Shown here: piece by piece, positions 1-7,690 of the stretch
Layout of the letters: every line of letters begins with the position of its first letter
Numbering within the stretch: the first letter of the stretch is position 1
Source: Phormidium tenue FACHB-886
GTDB lineage: Bacteria > Cyanobacteriota > Cyanobacteriia > Elainellales > Elainellaceae
Direction of reading: 5' to 3'
Length of the DNA: 43,896 bases
Assembly (NCBI RefSeq): GCF_014764505.1
Contig: NZ_JACXWX010000038.1
Span: 1-43,896 of the forward strand
Notes under the pieces: model-generated
What the model was told of the DNA's origin: nothing
The model's input: only the letters and a program-made list of their open reading frames with translations
Database searches by the model: none
Program-made: the position numbers and the translations under genes

Positions 1-14
1 TTTTTTAAAACTGG

Positions 15-44
15 GGGTGATTCTTCGGATTCACCCTATTTTTT
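15..44 (+). terminator. Rho-independent terminator of an upstream gene
   Basis: A hairpin with 6-bp arms GGGTGA and TCACCC, a short inner TC/GA pair and a TTCG loop is followed directly by TATTTTTT. This is the classic layout of an intrinsic terminator for a plus-strand gene ending left of the window. Confidence 0.7.
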
Positions 45-196
45 CGGTCTCGCTTCGTCTCTGTCTGCTACCAGTCTTACCGTTCAGCCTCCCTGTCACC
101 CCTTGAGGCTTAAAGTGCTGCATCAAATGTGGATGAGCAGATGGTTTAGCGCGATTGGCGGATCAGTGACGACACTTGCAGGTTCAGAATCTGCCG

Positions 197-236
197 ATCA
201 TTCAATCTTCTGTTGCCAATCATTCAATCTTCTGTC
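197..236. repeat. 17-bp direct repeat, two copies
   Basis: The 17-bp unit ATCATTCAATCTTCTGT occurs at 197-213 and 220-236, a 23-bp period. It sits just beyond the broken 3' end of the truncated methyltransferase fragment. It may mark the deletion or a short local duplication. No function is evident. Confidence 0.6.
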
Positions 237-252
237 CTAACTGCAATGCTAT

Positions 253-483
253 TCACACCTGTTCAATTTCCAACGATAAATCAACTCCGCAAACTTCTAA
301 GTTGCGATTGTGTAAATAGTTTGCAATGTGTCCAGAACCACAACCTAAATCACAAACCGTTCCCATGCCGTCCATCTTCTCGATAAACCAATCCAACATC
401 TTGCGGTCAAACGGCTTTCTGTCTAGCTCATCGTAAAACCGCTTGGCGTATTTTTCTGCCACATGGTCATAACTGTTTTGCAA
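253..483 (-). pseudogene. Truncated class I SAM-dependent methyltransferase (N-terminal fragment)
   Basis: The 76-residue frame starts with TTG at 483. It carries an N-terminal helix region and the SAM-binding motif I, VCDLGCGSGH, followed by GVDLS, the end of strand beta-2 where the acidic residue contacts the ribose. It then stops. A functional class I methyltransferase needs about 200 residues, so the rest of the Rossmann fold is missing. The sequence downstream of the stop shows no continuation in another frame that I can recognise. It is therefore a 3'-deleted remnant, probably of a small-molecule methyltransferase. The substrate is unknown. Confidence 0.55.
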
Positions 484-655
484 CTCTATTTACGCTCGTT
501 CCATTTGCTCGCCATACACGAGTTCAAGCGAAGCCGTACAACGACATAGTACTGCCGACTAGCAATTCCAGACGAGAGCTGCTGCAATCGTCTCCCTTTA
601 TATACAATGGTGGATGGCTATATCGTACTGTTCACATTGTCCACCACAGCAGTCC

Positions 656-1297
656 TCATGAGACCTCACCGATTACACAGATGACGGGGGGCTTGAGTGC
701 AAGCGTGTCCGACCGAATGCGCGTGAAGCCTGCCTCTGTGAGACGTGCCGCAATCTCGTGTCCCACAGCCACTGTCGTCTCCGCCGTGGCACCAGGGCAC
801 CGAGGCTGGGAGACAATAGCGATCCGTCCTCCGAGCCGCATAAGGCTATGAAGCTTTTTCAGCCGCTCGCCTGGATCGCGCCACATGCCCATGTTGTTCA
901 CGGACAAGACCTTGTCAAACGGCTCCTCAAACGCCGGCAGGTGCTCGACCGAACCGCAACGCAGATCTACGCGGCCCGCGCTTACGGCGTCCATATTGCG
1001 CCGGGTCGCTTGCCGAACCATGATTACCGAGTGATCGACGCCACACACAAGACCATGTGTCGCCCGACGGCTCAGCTCTCGGATCGCGATCCCCGGTCCG
1101 AAGCCGATCTCAAGGACGCGATCGGTTGGCTCCACCCCTAGAAGTTTGACTGCCCAAATGTTTCGCTTGCGGTTCGACGACCGCAGTGCCATCTCCCACC
1201 CGGCGAGCCAGCCTGCAAACCCACGGGGCTGCATAAACTGAGACCGGATCGCCATTACCAGTGTCTGCTTCATGTCCATTACCTCAGTCAACTCCAT
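656..1297 (-). CDS. Class I SAM-dependent methyltransferase
   Basis: This 213-residue protein should transfer a methyl group from S-adenosylmethionine to an unidentified small substrate in the cytoplasm. Motif I is VLEIGFGPGIAI near residues 61-72 and is followed by GVDHS. A VDLRCGSVEHLP segment matches motif II/III, and LMRLGGRIAIVSQP near residue 155 is the usual post-motif III strand. Its length is normal for the ubiE/type 11 group. The DNA is visibly richer in G and C than the flanking genes, and codons such as CGG and CGC are frequent, which suggests recent transfer. It has no co-directional partner close enough to form an operon. Either ATG at residue 1 or ATG at residue 7 or 9 could be the start. 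Confidence 0.75.
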   Translation of the reverse strand: MELTEVMDMKQTLVMAIRSQFMQPRGFAGWLAGWEMALRSSNRKRNIWAVKLLGVEPTDRVLEIGFGPGIAIRELSRRATHGLVCGVDHSVIMVRQATRRNMDAVSAGRVDLRCGSVEHLPAFEEPFDKVLSVNNMGMWRDPGERLKKLHSLMRLGGRIAIVSQPRCPGATAETTVAVGHEIAARLTEAGFTRIRSDTLALKPPVICVIGEVS

Positions 1298-1776
1298 TTT
1301 GAAAGCCTTTCGCCCTTAGAGTCTAGCGGCATGTGCGGCTGATGCCGCGGTGCATCAGGTAGAGTGCGATTGGAACAAGGGGAAGTTGAGGAGTGGAAAA
1401 CCGCTATAATCTCAGCCGCAACTTTGTGGGGAGCCAAGCAAGCTCATGCTGGCGTGGTTGATAGACTAATGCGACTGCTCCAGCTTCACAGTGATTCAAA
1501 TATCCTGATCGACAAACCTCGATGCGATCGCCCAAGTGCGGCGGCTGAACTTCAACTTGAAAGGCTTAGTAAATCTCTAATGCACTCGCGTTACAGCAAG
1601 AGCCTTCTGGGTCATTCACAGAACGCTGTTTCGTACAAACAAAAACGCGATACCCAATTGAGCTTGCTTCCAGTCCATCGTTTGTTCCTTAATAGTTTTT
1701 GCAACAGAACCTATTAGACGCCAATGAACTTGGCGAGCGAACGGAAAGCCCAAAAATCGCTGTCTTTTAACACTGT
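1298..1776. other. Intergenic stretch with a possible IS6-type terminal sequence
   Basis: I see no convincing gene in this 480-bp gap. An open frame at 1364-1717 on the plus strand has no recognisable domain and unremarkable composition. At 1696-1711 the sequence TTTTTGCAACAGAACC, read on the minus strand as GGTTCTGTTGCAAA, resembles the terminal inverted repeats of IS6-family elements. No partner end or transposase remains, so at most this is a solo end. Confidence 0.3.
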
Positions 1777-2466
1777 TCAATTCACAAAGTCATACGCCCC
1801 ACCCCGCTCTAGTGCCCGACCATAGGCTGCACGAGCGTGAATGCGATCGAGAAAACTCATGAGTTTGGGTCGGCTTGAGTCTAAACCTGCCCGTACCGTT
1901 GCCGCTTCTAGGGGAAAGCTCATTTGAATATCAGCGGCTGTAAACTCACTGCCCACAAACCACAAATTCTGCTCAAGCTCTGCTTCTAGGTAATCGAGGT
2001 GCTGAATCAGTTGCGGTGTGATGAACGACTCTTTTACACGACCCACAATCGCTCGTGCAATCGGTCGCGCAAAGAATGGCATTGGAGTAGTTTCAATGCG
2101 GTCAAACACCAGCTTCAATAGGAGCGGAGGCATCGCAGACCCTTCGGCATAATGCAGCCAGTAAAGGTATCGTAATCGCTCTGGTGTGCCCACCGAGGGA
2201 GCAAGTCGCCCGCCTCCGTAGCGATCGACCAGATACTCCACGATCGCGCCAGATTCCGCCAGCGTCAGCGCCCCATCCGTAATAATCGGCGACTTACCAA
2301 GTGGATGCACAGCCCGTAGCGACGCAGGAGCAAGCATCGTGTTCGGATCACGTTCGTAGCGTTTGACTTCATAAGCTAAGTTAAGTTCTTCGAGCAGCCA
2401 GAGGATGCGTTGAGAGCGAGAGTTATTCAGGTGATGGACAATAATCATGAGGTTATTTTTGCTCAC
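1777..2466 (-). CDS. Glutathione S-transferase family protein
   Basis: The 229-residue product fits a soluble GST that conjugates or reduces small electrophiles with glutathione. Residues about 7-85 form the thioredoxin-like domain: the N-terminal strand leads into SRSQRILWLLEE, where the serine cluster would activate the thiol, then the conserved cis-proline region GKSPIITDG and the glutathione-binding ESGAIVEYL. The helical C-terminal domain covers residues 95-225 and has the FTAADIQMSFPLE N-cap motif typical of the fold. It overlaps the upstream 107-residue gene by 4 bases (ATGA-type coupling), so the two are probably co-transcribed. The physiological substrate cannot be told from sequence. 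Confidence 0.88.
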   Translation of the reverse strand: MSKNNLMIIVHHLNNSRSQRILWLLEELNLAYEVKRYERDPNTMLAPASLRAVHPLGKSPIITDGALTLAESGAIVEYLVDRYGGGRLAPSVGTPERLRYLYWLHYAEGSAMPPLLLKLVFDRIETTPMPFFARPIARAIVGRVKESFITPQLIQHLDYLEAELEQNLWFVGSEFTAADIQMSFPLEAATVRAGLDSSRPKLMSFLDRIHARAAYGRALERGGAYDFVN

Positions 2467-2786
2467 AAAGCATCAATGCGGTGAATTGATTCAATAAACT
2501 CCTCGACTTCTTCTTCATCCTGACAATGCTTGATCTGCTCGTTGAACCACTGCAATTCTTCGGCTTCTGTTTCTTGGATCTGATATACCAATAAGGCTCC
2601 TGCAACGCGAGCGAGGGTAATCGGTGCTGGAGAAATGTGTCCCAATAATTCACGAGCCGTTTGGTAGAGTTGTTCAACGGCTGCCCCTGCCATCGGTTGT
2701 CCTAGCTGGGTGGCGAGTTGCTGTAAGCTATCCTGAATCGCCATTTGAGTGGATTGCTCGTCTGGTCCAAGTGAAGCATGAGTCAT
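2463..2786 (-). CDS. Small acidic hypothetical protein upstream of GST
   Basis: I do not recognise this 107-residue protein by domain name. It is helical, with no signal peptide or membrane segment. A Gln/Leu-rich N-terminal half is followed by a strongly acidic stretch with EEEVEEF near residues 91-97. Its stop overlaps the GST start, so the pair is a translationally coupled unit. The coding bias and length look real. The initiator ATG at 2786 is the first in the frame. A role alongside the GST in stress response is only a guess from position. Confidence 0.6.
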   Translation of the reverse strand: MTHASLGPDEQSTQMAIQDSLQQLATQLGQPMAGAAVEQLYQTARELLGHISPAPITLARVAGALLVYQIQETEAEELQWFNEQIKHCQDEEEVEEFIESIHRIDAL

Positions 2787-2829
2787 AAGTTCAGTTTAGA
2801 ATCGAAAAGCCCTCTGTGACAATTATGAA

Positions 2830-3335
2830 TGAGACACTGGACCGATGGGTTCAACTTGGAGCCGTCCGGACTGCGCGATAAGTTTTCGCTCTCTCAGCAA
2901 TGCGGTGTAATTGCGTTGACTATGCTGTTTCTGATATTGCAAAGGGTACAAGTCGTTGCTTCAGGCAAACGTCGTTTTTCACCTCGATGTTGCCAGAAAA
3001 ATGCTCAGCTAGAAAATCTAATCGCCAATCCCATGCCAGCCGAGGCCACTTGATACAGCATAGTAGTGTTGTTGGAACGGAGCGAGACTGCCAATTTGAC
3101 TGTCTCTCGCCCATTGACCCTCAAAGAATATCTCATCGGCAAACTGCGAGTAACAATAGCTGATGCCTACATGCTTCGACAGTTCCTTGGAGGTTTTGAG
3201 GTATTCATTTCTTTGCAAATAGTCAGGTGAGCCAACCACCACGAATTGAATGGGGCAGATGTATCGCGTGAGCATTGAAGAATATTTCACCCGATTTGGG
3301 ATCGACTCGCCAAAGCTCGATCGCCACATTCTTTG
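2830..3335 (-). pseudogene. LysR-type regulator remnant (effector-binding domain, frameshifted)
   Basis: Minus-strand pieces in different frames line up with the effector-binding domain of LysR regulators. A segment of the VAI type near 3325 is followed, in a new frame, by CPIQFVVVGSPDYLQRN and then SKELSKHVGISYCYSQ. These match the family pattern of a strand, 'ASPxYLxRxG', and a 'DLxxHxCL' helix. GLGWHGIGD then resembles the 'GLGIA' turn. After another frameshift DFLAEHF continues the domain. The HTH half is absent. At least two frameshifts are needed, so this is a decayed gene. Identification rests on motif order alone. Confidence 0.5.
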
Positions 3336-3432
3336 CCGGACAGCCGTGAGCTGTATCTAAACTGTGAGTTGAGAGTTTTCCAGCCATCGCAATGCAGTTC
3401 TTGAGAGTACTTGAGTCCCAAATAGGGAACGT

Positions 3433-4830
3433 TTAAGTCCAACGGTGACGGAAGTTCAAAGCCTCCTGTAGAAAATAAGCAAACTGAAGTAAGGTTGCTT
3501 CCCCACCCGGCTTACCAATTAGCTGCATCCCAATCGGTAAACCTGAAGCGGTCCAGCCACAGGGAATGGAGACCGCAGGCAGACCTGTCAGCGAAATTGT
3601 GTAGGTGATGGTGAGGTAATCAATAATGGTTCGCTGTGAGATACCGTTAATTTTTAGGATCTCGGGCTGAGTGTGGGGATAGGGAGGAACGCTGGCAGCA
3701 ACGGTGGCGAGAACATCATATCGTTCAAAAAAGCGCAGGAAATTGAGATAAAGACGATCGCGTTCAGCTTCTGCTTGCAGCAAATCCGCAGCAGAAATAC
3801 CAATGCCTCGTTCAATGTTCCAGCGAACGCTTTCAGACAGCAAATGGGAATATTTTTCGTAGTGATGTTTCTGCTTATGCAGGAGAGTGGCAGCGCGGAG
3901 TTTTTCAAAGGCAAAGGTTGCCATTGAACAGTCAGGATGGGCACGTTTAAGAGGGCAATGGGCAGCAATTTGATCGATCGCCTGCTGGAACACTGCCTCG
4001 ACTTCAGAATCGATCGTCGCAATGCCAAGCGAGGGACTGAATGCGACTCGCACAGGAGCTTGCAATGCTGTCGAGAACTTTGGCATCGTCCAGGTGGAAC
4101 TGCCGATCGATAGCGGGTCGCGATCGTTTGCACCTGCCATCACCGAAAGCATAAGTGCCACATCTTCAACGGTTCGTGCCAGAATGCCATCCGTATCTAG
4201 GAAATCCCACAGCAGCGGCTTGCGACGACGGGGAATGCGTCCCGCAGAAGGGCGAAGTCCCACCACTCCACAAAAGCTGGCAGGCGTGCGGCACGACCCG
4301 CCCATATCAGTTCCCTGCGCTAGGTATCCCATCCCTGTAGCAACAGCCACGGCTGCCCCGCCGCTCGATCCGCCCGAACTGCGATCGGGATCATAGGGAT
4401 TGGCAGTGGGCCCATACAGCGCATTCATACAGTGGGCACCCATGCCAAATTCCGGCGTGTTGGTTTTGCCGATCAAAATCCCACCTGCAGATCGCAGCCG
4501 CGCCACGCAGAGTTCATCCTGCTGTGGAGTGTAGTCCTGATAAATTTTTGATCCAAAGGTCGTGCGAACCTCAGATGTCGGCGTTAAGTCTTTCACCGTA
4601 AAGGGAACGCCATGCAGTGCCCCAACCCATTCACCCCGATCGATCGCCGCATCTGCTGCAATGGCTTCCGCCTCAGCCCGTTCCCGGCAAAGGGTAATCA
4701 TTGCCTTGAGGCGATCATTATGGCGATCGATTCGCTCAAAGCAGGCAGCGACCGCTTCGACGGCGCGAATTCGGTGGCTGCGAATGGCTTGAGCCAACTG
4801 GGTGGCATTGAGTTGATGGATTTCAGTCAT
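3433..4830 (-). CDS. Amidase signature family hydrolase
   Basis: The 465-residue enzyme should hydrolyse a C-N amide bond through the Ser-cisSer-Lys triad of the amidase signature family. The triad is visible: K80 in FTVKDL, S155 in SSGGSSGG, and the nucleophile S179 in DMGGSCRTPASFCG. The length is normal for GatA/AtzF-like amidases, and GLPIGMQLIGKPGGE near the C-terminus is the usual closing motif. It has no GatB/GatC partners here, so it is unlikely to be the tRNA amidotransferase. It is the last gene of the transporter operon and overlaps the racemase-like gene by 4 bases. That position suggests it acts late in breakdown of the imported compound, releasing ammonia from a linear amide or carbamoyl intermediate. 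Confidence 0.87.
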   Translation of the reverse strand: MTEIHQLNATQLAQAIRSHRIRAVEAVAACFERIDRHNDRLKAMITLCRERAEAEAIAADAAIDRGEWVGALHGVPFTVKDLTPTSEVRTTFGSKIYQDYTPQQDELCVARLRSAGGILIGKTNTPEFGMGAHCMNALYGPTANPYDPDRSSGGSSGGAAVAVATGMGYLAQGTDMGGSCRTPASFCGVVGLRPSAGRIPRRRKPLLWDFLDTDGILARTVEDVALMLSVMAGANDRDPLSIGSSTWTMPKFSTALQAPVRVAFSPSLGIATIDSEVEAVFQQAIDQIAAHCPLKRAHPDCSMATFAFEKLRAATLLHKQKHHYEKYSHLLSESVRWNIERGIGISAADLLQAEAERDRLYLNFLRFFERYDVLATVAASVPPYPHTQPEILKINGISQRTIIDYLTITYTISLTGLPAVSIPCGWTASGLPIGMQLIGKPGGEATLLQFAYFLQEALNFRHRWT

Positions 4831-5552
4831 GGTTCAGTGAATAAGCGTCCCCAGCCCTTCACACCCGCTGGATCAACTCCTGCGATTTTAAGGGATTTCC
4901 AGACTACCGCTGAAATTGTGTCATAAATTGGGATACCCAGGGCTTGCTCCAGACCATCCACCAGAGGAGCTGTTCGCAGATTAGTGCAGAAAGTGACGAT
5001 CGCTTGAGGTCGTTTTGCCGCAACCTTGTAAACCATTGCCGTGAGCTGCTTTGCCGTCACTTCTGCAAAGTCAAAATTAACCGATAAATCGAGATGTTGT
5101 TCGGCAATGCAGTCAAACCCTTCGCTAGCAAAGTTCGCGATAATTCGCTCCTGTACTTCCAGCAGATAGGGCGTGACGAGTCCAAGTTGCGTCATTTGAC
5201 GGTCGCGCAAAATCTCAGCGATTGCCAGCACAGAAGTCGTTGCCGGAATGCCTGTCGCAGACGTGATTTCCTGACAAAGCTGTACATCTGCCTCAAAGCC
5301 TAACCAGCCCGCCGAGGTCCCGTTCCATGCAATTACATCTACATGGGCATCTGCCAGGAGCTGAGCCGCGTTCAGCAACGGTGTGGTGTCAAACTGCGCT
5401 AAAGCCTGCTCTTGCAGCGAAATTTCTGTGACACGAAATCGTCCAAAATGGGCTGAAACATTGGACAATTTCGCCACCATTGCGCTCGTGACAGGTTCCA
5501 GAACGGTGTTAGAGGAGGGGGTGAGCATTCCCAGCAGCACACGCTTCGCCAT
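4827..5552 (-). CDS. Asp/Glu racemase superfamily protein (maleate isomerase/arylmalonate decarboxylase-like)
   Basis: The 241-residue protein starts with the family-typical GMLTPSSNTVLEP strand-loop, which binds the carboxylate. The superfamily normally uses two cysteines, one in each half. Here the first position is glycine, G78 in WNGTSAGWLG, while C189 is present in VTFCTNLR. A single cysteine with glycine in the first position is the arrangement of arylmalonate decarboxylase rather than of a two-base racemase. The WNGTSAGWLGFEAD form is also common in uncharacterised operon-borne members. It sits between the transthyretin-like gene (6-base gap) and the amidase (4-base overlap), so it should act on the same catabolic intermediate, either as isomerase, decarboxylase or racemase. 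Confidence 0.75.
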   Translation of the reverse strand: MAKRVLLGMLTPSSNTVLEPVTSAMVAKLSNVSAHFGRFRVTEISLQEQALAQFDTTPLLNAAQLLADAHVDVIAWNGTSAGWLGFEADVQLCQEITSATGIPATTSVLAIAEILRDRQMTQLGLVTPYLLEVQERIIANFASEGFDCIAEQHLDLSVNFDFAEVTAKQLTAMVYKVAAKRPQAIVTFCTNLRTAPLVDGLEQALGIPIYDTISAVVWKSLKIAGVDPAGVKGWGRLFTEP

Positions 5553-5558
5553 CGCGTT

Positions 5559-5909
5559 TTATCCGCCCCGAAACAGCGAGAATCCCCAGGGGGAAACCTT
5601 CAGCGGCAAATGGTAGTGCTGCTCGATCGCATCAATACCAAACCGAAACGGAACGATATCGAGAAACGGACGATTGGGTAATGCATAGCCAAGCTGACGA
5701 TAGAATGCAGCCACATGGAAAGCTGCTTCGTAGATGCCAGACTCAACGTTTTCCCCTTGGGCGATCGGGTGGTCTAGCGTGCCTTTGCTGGACAGAACAC
5801 CTGAAGCAACGGGTTCGGGTACGCCAAGCTGAAAGATTTCGACTTTCATTCCCTCCGCAGGCAAGCCGCGAGTTACATCTACCACATGAACAGAAATTCC
5901 ACCAATCAT
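5559..5909 (-). CDS. Transthyretin-like / 5-hydroxyisourate hydrolase-like protein
   Basis: This 116-residue protein has the transthyretin fold signature. It runs from ISVHVVDVTRGLPAEGM (H8 matches the catalytic N-terminal His) through SGIYEAAFHVAAFY to the C-terminal HYHLPLKVSPWGFSLFRGG. True HIU hydrolases have an Arg after a DGR-type turn and end in YRGS. Here that turn reads SSKGTLDHP and the last four residues are FRGG, so two residues tied to HIU hydrolysis are changed. The fold call is strong but the substrate may differ from 5-hydroxyisourate. It lies 2 bases after the permease gene and 6 before the racemase-like gene, clearly in the operon, which points to a cyclic ureide-like substrate. 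Confidence 0.8.
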   Translation of the reverse strand: MIGGISVHVVDVTRGLPAEGMKVEIFQLGVPEPVASGVLSSKGTLDHPIAQGENVESGIYEAAFHVAAFYRQLGYALPNRPFLDIVPFRFGIDAIEQHYHLPLKVSPWGFSLFRGG

Positions 5910-5911
5910 GA

Positions 5912-6769
5912 TTAGGACTTAACCAGGAATTTAGACAATCCAGAAATTCGCTCCATCATTATCATCATCAATGCAGTCGATAGAATCAGCAGACCGGAAA
6001 TGGCAGCCGCCCGAACATCCAGATCATTTTCAATCATCGACCACATCCGAATCGGCAACACCTCGGTTCGAGAATCAGACAGGAATAGCGAAACGGTAAT
6101 GTTATCGAATGAACTGAGAAACGCCATAAATGCACCTGTGATCACGCCCTGTTTAATCAGCGGTAACGTGACATGAAAAAATGTATAGATCGGACCTGCC
6201 CCTAAAACCGTTGATGCTTCTCGCAGCGATCGACCCAACTGCGTCAAACTTGCCAGCGTCGTGCGAACCACATAGGGAATACAAATGACCACATGACTGC
6301 TGACCAGCGTGAAAATCGAAAGCCGCCATCCAATCAGGCTGAAGAAAGTGAGCATTCCCAGACCAACTGCAATTCCCGGTAATGCCAGCGGAGACATCAC
6401 TAGCGCATCCATTGCCGCGATCCATCGGGCACGACTTCCCGCCATTGCGAGCGAGGCGCAAACCCCCAGGACAACACAGAGAACAGTTGCCCACAACGCC
6501 ACCTGAAAACTCGTCACGGCAGCCGACCAGAGTTCAGGATAGTTGAACAACGCCTGATACCATTGCAGCGAAAAACCAGGGGGTGGGAACCGCAGCGTGG
6601 GAGCAGAACTAAAGGAGGCAATCAGGACAATCACCGTTGGCAGGGTGAGTATCAGCAGGCTAAAGGCAGCAACACCGCCCATCACCCATTTAAACGAAAG
6701 CCGATCGATTTGCGTTCCTGTACGAGAAGACGATCGCGCCGATGTGGGACTTGAAACAGCACTTGACAT
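5912..6769 (-). CDS. ABC transporter permease, PotC-like
   Basis: The 285-residue inner-membrane permease belongs to the spermidine/putrescine-type (BPD_transp_1) family. I place the start at ATG 6769 because GGAGAG stands just upstream and a longer frame would run deep into the preceding permease gene. After a Ser-rich cytoplasmic N-terminus, about six membrane segments follow from residue ~30. The EAA loop, REASTVLGAGPIYTFFHVTLP, couples to the ATPase. It forms a heterodimer with the upstream permease (20-base gap). The C-terminal NDLDVRAAAISGLLILSTAL segment is typical of PotC relatives. Confidence 0.88.
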   Translation of the reverse strand: MSSAVSSPTSARSSSRTGTQIDRLSFKWVMGGVAAFSLLILTLPTVIVLIASFSSAPTLRFPPPGFSLQWYQALFNYPELWSAAVTSFQVALWATVLCVVLGVCASLAMAGSRARWIAAMDALVMSPLALPGIAVGLGMLTFFSLIGWRLSIFTLVSSHVVICIPYVVRTTLASLTQLGRSLREASTVLGAGPIYTFFHVTLPLIKQGVITGAFMAFLSSFDNITVSLFLSDSRTEVLPIRMWSMIENDLDVRAAAISGLLILSTALMMIMMERISGLSKFLVKS

Positions 6770-6789
6770 GGCTCTCTCCGGGTTAGCGC

Positions 6790-7647
6790 TTAACGAATGT
6801 AGGCACGGCTCTTCTGACTCAACGCACTGAGTCCCACTACCACCGCTAGCACCACTGCCAGCAGAATCGCAGACACCGCCGCCGCAAATGGACCATTCAG
6901 CAATACAACCGCCTGCTGGTAAATCAGCGTAGGCATATACATCACCTGACCACCGCCAATAATCGAAGGCGTGACAAACGAACTGACCGTAATGGCAAAG
7001 ACGAGCAGACAGCCAGAAATCACACCCGGGAGCGTTAGCGGAAAGATAATCTTCCAGAAGGTGCGCCAAGCTCCGCCCCCTAAACTCTCAGAAGCAGCCA
7101 TTAAGCGCGGATCAACTTGAGACAGAGAAGCCACGATCGGCAAAATCATCAGCGGCATTTGAATCTGGGTCATGGCGATCGTCACCCCCTGATGGGTAAA
7201 CAGCAGTTTGAGCGGCTCTGAAATCAAGCCCAAACTCTGTAGGAAAGAATTGACTAAGCCCTGCTTGCCCAAAATCACCACCCAGCCAAATGTCCGCACT
7301 ACGGCACTAGTCAGGAGCGGCAACAGAATCAAAAACGTCAAAATTCCTTTCCAAGCGGCAGGGGCGTTGACGAACAGGTAAGCCACCGGATAGCCCAGAA
7401 TCAAACAGCCCAGCGTGACCTGAACGCCCAACCAGACGGTATCCCGCAAAACTTTAAGATTAATCGGATCGCGGAAAAATTCGCCGTACTGCCCCAAACT
7501 GAAGCCCGGCACACCCGCAGCCTGTTGAAAGCTGGAAGCCAGCAAAACCGCGAGCGGTACGACATAAAACAAATGCAGAAAGATTGCCAGCGGCAGAGCC
7601 AATTGCCCTTCGCGCCGCGCAAATATCTTGGCAGGGTTCATGCTCAT
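6790..7647 (-). CDS. ABC transporter permease, PotB-like
   Basis: This 285-residue permease has about six hydrophobic helices and the EAA coupling motif AASESLGGGAWRTFWKIIFP. It is the first permease subunit of the importer. The start is taken at ATG 7647 (MSMNPAKIF) because AAGGAG lies immediately upstream. ATG 7641 is an alternative with better spacing. A longer reading frame back to 7722 would overlap the binding-protein gene and lacks such a site. The gap to the binding-protein gene is 43 bases. Substrate class follows the family (polyamine, opine or other small cationic or amide compounds) but is not fixed by the permease. Confidence 0.88.
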   Translation of the reverse strand: MSMNPAKIFARREGQLALPLAIFLHLFYVVPLAVLLASSFQQAAGVPGFSLGQYGEFFRDPINLKVLRDTVWLGVQVTLGCLILGYPVAYLFVNAPAAWKGILTFLILLPLLTSAVVRTFGWVVILGKQGLVNSFLQSLGLISEPLKLLFTHQGVTIAMTQIQMPLMILPIVASLSQVDPRLMAASESLGGGAWRTFWKIIFPLTLPGVISGCLLVFAITVSSFVTPSIIGGGQVMYMPTLIYQQAVVLLNGPFAAAVSAILLAVVLAVVVGLSALSQKSRAYIR

Positions 7648-7690
7648 TCTTCTCCTTGTCAAAGCGATCGATCTAAGCAGCGATCTGGGT

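Noticed and set aside
758-1141. Plus-strand open frame antisense to the methyltransferase
   Set aside because: It is a shadow in GC-rich DNA; the minus strand has clear SAM-binding motifs.
1364-1717. Plus-strand open frame of 117 codons
   Set aside because: No recognisable domain or ribosome-binding site, and it ends in a likely IS-end sequence; treated as non-coding.
6770-7069. N-terminal extension of the PotC-like permease
   Set aside because: It would overlap the preceding permease gene by 280 bases in another frame, and ATG 6769 has its own GGAG site.
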